Source of the DNA: Poa pratensis
Lineage: Eukaryota > Streptophyta > Magnoliopsida > Poales > Poaceae
Direction: 5' to 3'
Length of the DNA stretch: 64,000 nt
NCBI GenBank assembly: GCA_947311845.1
Contig: CAMZMU010000035.1
Location: forward strand, 392,001-456,000
The notes beneath the pieces were generated by a model, which was not told where the DNA came from, did no database searches, and saw only the letters and a program-made list of their open reading frames with translations. Every line of letters starts with the position of its first letter. Position 1 is the stretch's first letter. Made by a program: the position numbers and the translations under genes. Shown piece by piece: positions 59,956 through 64,000 of this stretch.

Positions 59956-60029
59956 AAAAGAAGATATAAAATAGTTGGCACATAACCTGCTTCACATGAT
60001 GGAATTTTAAGAAAAGGATCAATCAAAAA

Positions 60030-61180
60030 TCACTTTTTAGTCAAGTAGACAGAATAGTCAGGTTTCAGGACTTGCGGGCTTGCGGACGACCGCTTGACAC
60101 TCTTACAGAATAGAAGACTACCCATATTTTTAGTCAAGTTGACACAATCGACCATAAAAGGGAGGAGCAAGTTGTCGAAGCAACATACCTGCTTGAGCTG
60201 TCCCAACAGATTGGAAAGGACGACTATCTGGCCACTTAAAGCATTCCAGGTGGCATCCCTAAAGCAGAGCTTGATTATGTCGACGGCGTAACGTCGCCAG
60301 CCACAAGACACGCTTCTCCGTGTTCAAGAGCGACTCAGGTTGCCACGTCCAAGTTGACCTCCTACACAAACACTTGACTCGATCCAGCGGCACTGAGGCC
60401 AGAGCCAACCGGATCAGGCTGCAGGGAGGCCGATGGCGGCGGGATATAGCGGTAGAGAGGGCAGTCTTGCGTCCACTGCACCACTTGCGCCCTGAAAAAA
60501 CAGCAAAGAAACAAAAACATTAGATAGGATTAAACAAGATGGTTGTTCATGTTCCTATATTAGTATTCCTGATTGCTGTTAATTATTTCACATTATGCAT
60601 TGTTGGACCTTAGTAAACAGCATATGACTAGTAAACAGCTCTGTGGAGAGTGGGAAGAGATCCATGTGCAGATGCAAAATGAAGCATGTTCAATAGAAAA
60701 GTTACTGAATCTAGACTAAGTAACTGGTACAGATTCATTTCTTGAAGATTAACCACAAAACCCAAGTTATTAGAAGCACACATGAACATACAAATTGCAC
60801 TGCAATACCACCAGACAAGAACAGAAGGCACAACCATAACTTACACCAATTTATTAACCATAGTGTCCAGATAAATGGGCAACAGAGGTCATAATCACAA
60901 GCACAAGAAGAGAGTGACAGACCAAAATCTTACACAGTGGGCAGATGCAAGAATCCACCTCCACTTTCTGAGTGGACAGTTCAAAATCTTCACCTCATCT
61001 TTCTCGTGCAACGTCAACAGCACCATCTTATAAACCGTGGTGCCTACAACCTGCAAAACAGTAAATCCATCAACACATTTTTTAGAATATAAAGGCCACA
61101 CGGACAAAACCAAACTAATGCTAAAAGCAATTGCCCACATAAGACTGCAACTAGCTTTACAAATAAGATGACCCACAATA
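60030..61180 (-). other. Possible non-carboxypeptidase exons of a chimeric transcript
   Basis: An exon-like block at 61051-60935 follows a TTTGCAG acceptor and reads VVGTTVYKMVLLTLHEKDEV then KILNCPLRKWRWILASAHCV, ending near a GTAAGA donor. Another open block at 60311-60030 reads MSCGWRRYAVDIIKLCFRDA. I do not recognise either. Both share the strand of the carboxypeptidase exons. Confidence 0.3.
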
Positions 61181-61734
61181 AGAACTACTTAAAACAAGAT
61201 TACAAGACACCAATATAGGCAAGAATTGACAACAAAGTGCTCATTAATTAGAACATAACATCTCTAGCTCTGTTATTGTTTGCATATTACACAAGTAGTT
61301 GTCCATTGGGGACTAAACAGAAAAAAGATAACCAACTCATGTTATGTCCCAATGTTTACAATCACAAAAAGAAATTATTCATTTTTAATGCATTTGAGCT
61401 ATAAGATAGCCAACTCATGTTCTGTCCCAGTGAAATGATTAACTACCATCTACTGAACTTCAGTCTTTGCACAACTGACACTGGAACTACAAGAACAACA
61501 ATACTGGGTTGCTACGCTAAGCTACCACGAGTCTTCTTCTTCTGCTGCTGCCTGCTACTACAAGGTTGAACACAAAGAAGCAGCATACATCAGCTAACCA
61601 CTAACAAAAATTAAGATAAGCAATAAACACAGTAGGCACCAGTGCACCGCCGAGAGCAAACAATCATAGGCACCACCTAGAGCAAACACAGAGCAGCAAC
61701 AAACATTACCTAACCACCATCCACTGTAGCCGAG

Positions 61735-62061
61735 GTCGGAGACGCCGGATACGTGCTGGGCAACACTTCCCGTCGATTCCGTCCACGCTCTGGTGAATCT
61801 CCACCCTCGCGTCTGGGGGTGCCTGCAGAGAGAGAGAAAGAGATTTAAGGAAAGAAACCGAGAGATAGTGTGTGTGAGAGAGAGAGGGGGAGAAGGAGGA
61901 CGTCGGCGCGGTGCAGAGCCCGGAGGTGCGGCAGCCGATGGAGGAGCCGAGGCGGAGCTTGGCGTCAGGTCGTCAGAGGCGCTGCGGGGCGAGCATGGAG
62001 GGGAACGAGGCCGTGGAGGCGCAGCCGGTCGAACTCGGGCTGAGGCTGCGGTGCCGGCCAT
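61735..62061 (-). other. GC-rich candidate first exon of the chimeric minus-strand transcript
   Basis: ATG at 62061 opens MAGTAASARVRPAAPPRPRS, Pro/Ala/Arg/Ser-rich, followed by a CT-rich (GAGAGA on plus) stretch. The open frame runs to 61594. It is unlike the N-terminus expected for the carboxypeptidase, so it was probably captured from another gene. Confidence 0.3.
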
Positions 62062-62725
62062 CTTGAGGGCGTGCCGCTGCTGAGATCCACGGAGGGAGGA
62101 GGAGGGCCCCGGGAGCCCATGTGGAAGGCGGCGAGCTTTTGCCAGCGAGTTCTAGCCGGCGGCGGCAGCAGCTAGGGTTTGGAAGGGAAACGTGGGACGG
62201 AGGGGGCTCGGTGGGTTGGGGCGCCGGTGAGCGTCAAGGGGACAATGTGGGGTGGCCGGTGGCGAGGCAGGGTCGCCGGCGGGGAACAGCACGGGGAGGC
62301 GGTGGCGGCGGATCGAGGAGAGGAGGAGGAGGAGCGAGCAGAAAGTGGATCGAATGGGTGGGGTGGGGTGTGTCTTCGTAGGGTTAGGTTAGATCCGGTT
62401 GGGTAGGGATGGTTTGGGACGTTGGATCGTCAGGCCATGGACGGCCTTGATCCTGTCAAGCTGGCGATCCTGCCGAAATATTTAGTCCTTCCCGCCCGCT
62501 CGCACTTCCCCCAAATATCAAAATTCTTTGGCGCCTTCGACATGCTTTGAGCACATGCTGACATGCAACCGTTTTTTGTGTTCTTTTTCTTTTACTAATT
62601 TTACAGAAAATAGGATAAAACGTTTTGAAAACAAAAGAATGTCAAAATATTTTATAAATTTTATAAACTTTTGGAATGGGACGAATTATCTTAAGAATTT
62701 GTTCAAATGACGAATGTTATTGCCA

Positions 62726-64000
62726 ATTTCATGGCATAATTTGTTCAAATAATCTCATATCGTACAGAAGCATGCATCTTAGAATGTTGAACAATGTTGC
62801 CGAAGAAAAATTATGTTGTCTTTGAACGAAAAAAAGTCATTTTTCATTTTCCGATTATCAAAAACAAGTGTTTTTTTTTGTGAAATACGGCAATTATTTT
62901 AAAAAATTCTTCACAGAAATGAGTTATCATGTACGAAGATTCATGGCTTTCAGTCCAAATGATGAATAATATTGCCACTTTCATGACATAGTTTTTTTGA
63001 AAGATCTCATATGATGCACAAGCGTGGATCTTGGAATGGCGAACAATGTTTCCGAAGAAAGTTTTCATTTTCTTTAACCAAAAAATCATTTTTTATTTTC
63101 CGAATGTCAAAACAAGTGTTTTTTGTGAAGCACCTACCAAAAATATGTTGCAAACTTATACCAAAATAGTTTTTAAAAATATTATACCACATTTTTTTTT
63201 AAATAACCGAATGGTTGTGTGTCAAAATCTTTCCATCCATGTCTCCTTAAAAAGACAAAATTCTGCTGATTCATTGGAAGCGGGTCAAATTTGAACTATA
63301 GGTGCTTCATAGTTTTCTCTTTATTTTTTGTGAAAATAAGTTTTAGGTACACAAGTACCTATTTCATCAGAGATACAACAAAATTTTCCCAAGATTCAAA
63401 CCCTAGGTACAAACGGTCATGTCCGCCGTTTTGACCATATATTAAAATCGGCATACGAAGATTCATGACTTTCAAGCCAAATGACGAATATTATGGCCAC
63501 ATTCATGGAATAGTTTGTTCAAATGTGCCCATATTAGGCATAGACGTTCATCTTTGAACCATGAACAATGTTTCTGAATAAAGTTTTCATTCTCCGTGCA
63601 CATAAAAATCATTTATCATATTTCGAGTGCAAAAAATGGGTTATTTTGTGAATCAACTACCGAAAATATGTGGTAAGGTAGGAGAAATACATTTTCTAAA
63701 AATACTATACCACATAATATTTACAATTAACCAAATGGTTGCGTGTTAAACAGTTTCTATCTACCTCTCGTAAAAAGACAAATTCCGGTCGATTCAGTTG
63801 GAAGGGGGTCAAATTTGAACTACAGGTGCCTCATGGTTTTCTTATAATTTTTTAAAAAAATTATATTTAGGTACACAAGTATCTATTTCATCAGAGATAC
63901 AACAAAATTTTCCAAAGATTCAACCCCTAGGTACAAACGGTCATGTCCGCCGTTTTGACCGTATATTGAAATCGGCATACGAAATTCAAAAAACATCAAA
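62726..64000. repeat. Tandem array with a period of about 520 bp, running off the window end
   Basis: CGAAGATTCATG occurs at about 62936 and 63457, with a degenerate match near 63978. AGGTACACAAGTA(C/T)CTATTTC occurs at 63345 and 63869. GGTACAAACGGTCATGTCCG occurs at about 63400 and 63930. The first unit is shorter (about 250 bp between 62726 and 62977), as if internally deleted. There is no coding frame. Copies differ by scattered substitutions and short indels. Confidence 0.8.

Larger units (their letters stand above)
57636..62540. mobile_element. CACTA-type element (second family), left end with captured gene fragments; right end not found
   Basis: The left terminus CACTACAAGAAATATGCTGA is a well-known CACTA start. 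It is followed by many direct and inverted TTGGTCAC / GTGACCAAAA subterminal motifs (57655-57910). The flanking base triplet is ATC (57633-57635). The interior holds minus-strand exons of a carboxypeptidase and a GC-rich first exon at 61.6-62.06 kb. No inverted TCTTGTAGTG end is present up to 64000, so the right limit given is only where gene-like sequence stops. Confidence 0.6.

Noticed and set aside
1..64000. CRISPR arrays, rRNA, bacterial-type operons
   Set aside because: No regularly spaced repeats with unique spacers, no conserved rRNA cores; the genome is clearly a plant nuclear genome.

Overview
This window is nuclear DNA of a grass, almost certainly Triticeae (wheat, Aegilops or barley type). 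The grounds are Stowaway MITEs with CTCCCTCCGTCC ends, a large CACTA transposon with CACTAGT ends and TTTAGTCCCGG subterminal repeats, an LTR starting TGATACGTCTCC, and many nested transposons around a few spliced plant genes. It is an accessory, transposon-rich stretch. No organelle, bacterial or CRISPR features are seen. Transposon family names come from remembered motifs, not from a search.

Layout. (1) 1-12.5 kb: a decayed F-box gene is split by a full-length CACTA element (657-12450, 3-bp target duplication TGC). All its genes are on the minus strand: an apparently intact two-exon DEDDy 3'-5' exonuclease, a broken TNP2 transposase, and a broken second gene ending in a Ulp1-like protease. 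A solo LTR of about 1.6 kb sits inside it. (2) 12.5-22.8 kb: gene fragments (PP1 phosphatase, XH coiled coil, TIC32-like SDR, I29 propeptide domain) and one larger XH-domain gene of the FDM/IDN2 (RNA-directed DNA methylation) type with two frameshifts. A tandem duplication, a Stowaway MITE and LINE fragments also lie here. (3) 22.8-29.3 kb: a probable Helitron on the minus strand carrying an unrecognised exon set with its own TATA box, apparently inside a Harbinger-like element. (4) 29.3-39 kb: non-coding duplications, a CACTA end and two head-to-head LINE remnants. (5) 39.2-40.7 kb: an intact two-exon NAC transcription factor gene. (6) 40.7-52.6 kb: intergenic DNA with several MITEs, one nested in another, and a Helitron 3' end. 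(7) 52.6-55.7 kb: an EUL-domain (Ricin-B-like, R40/EULS) lectin gene with G-boxes and a 1-bp frameshift in its low-complexity N-terminus. (8) 55.7-64 kb: a Copia remnant, the left end of a second CACTA family, a captured fragment of an M14 zinc carboxypeptidase gene, and a tandem array of about 520 bp running off the end.

The only genes with unbroken, family-consistent frames are the NAC factor and the CACTA-borne exonuclease. The lectin would be functional but for one base. The other reading frames are fragments, decayed copies or transposon genes. There is no operon-like cooperation. The story is gene capture, nested insertion and local duplication.
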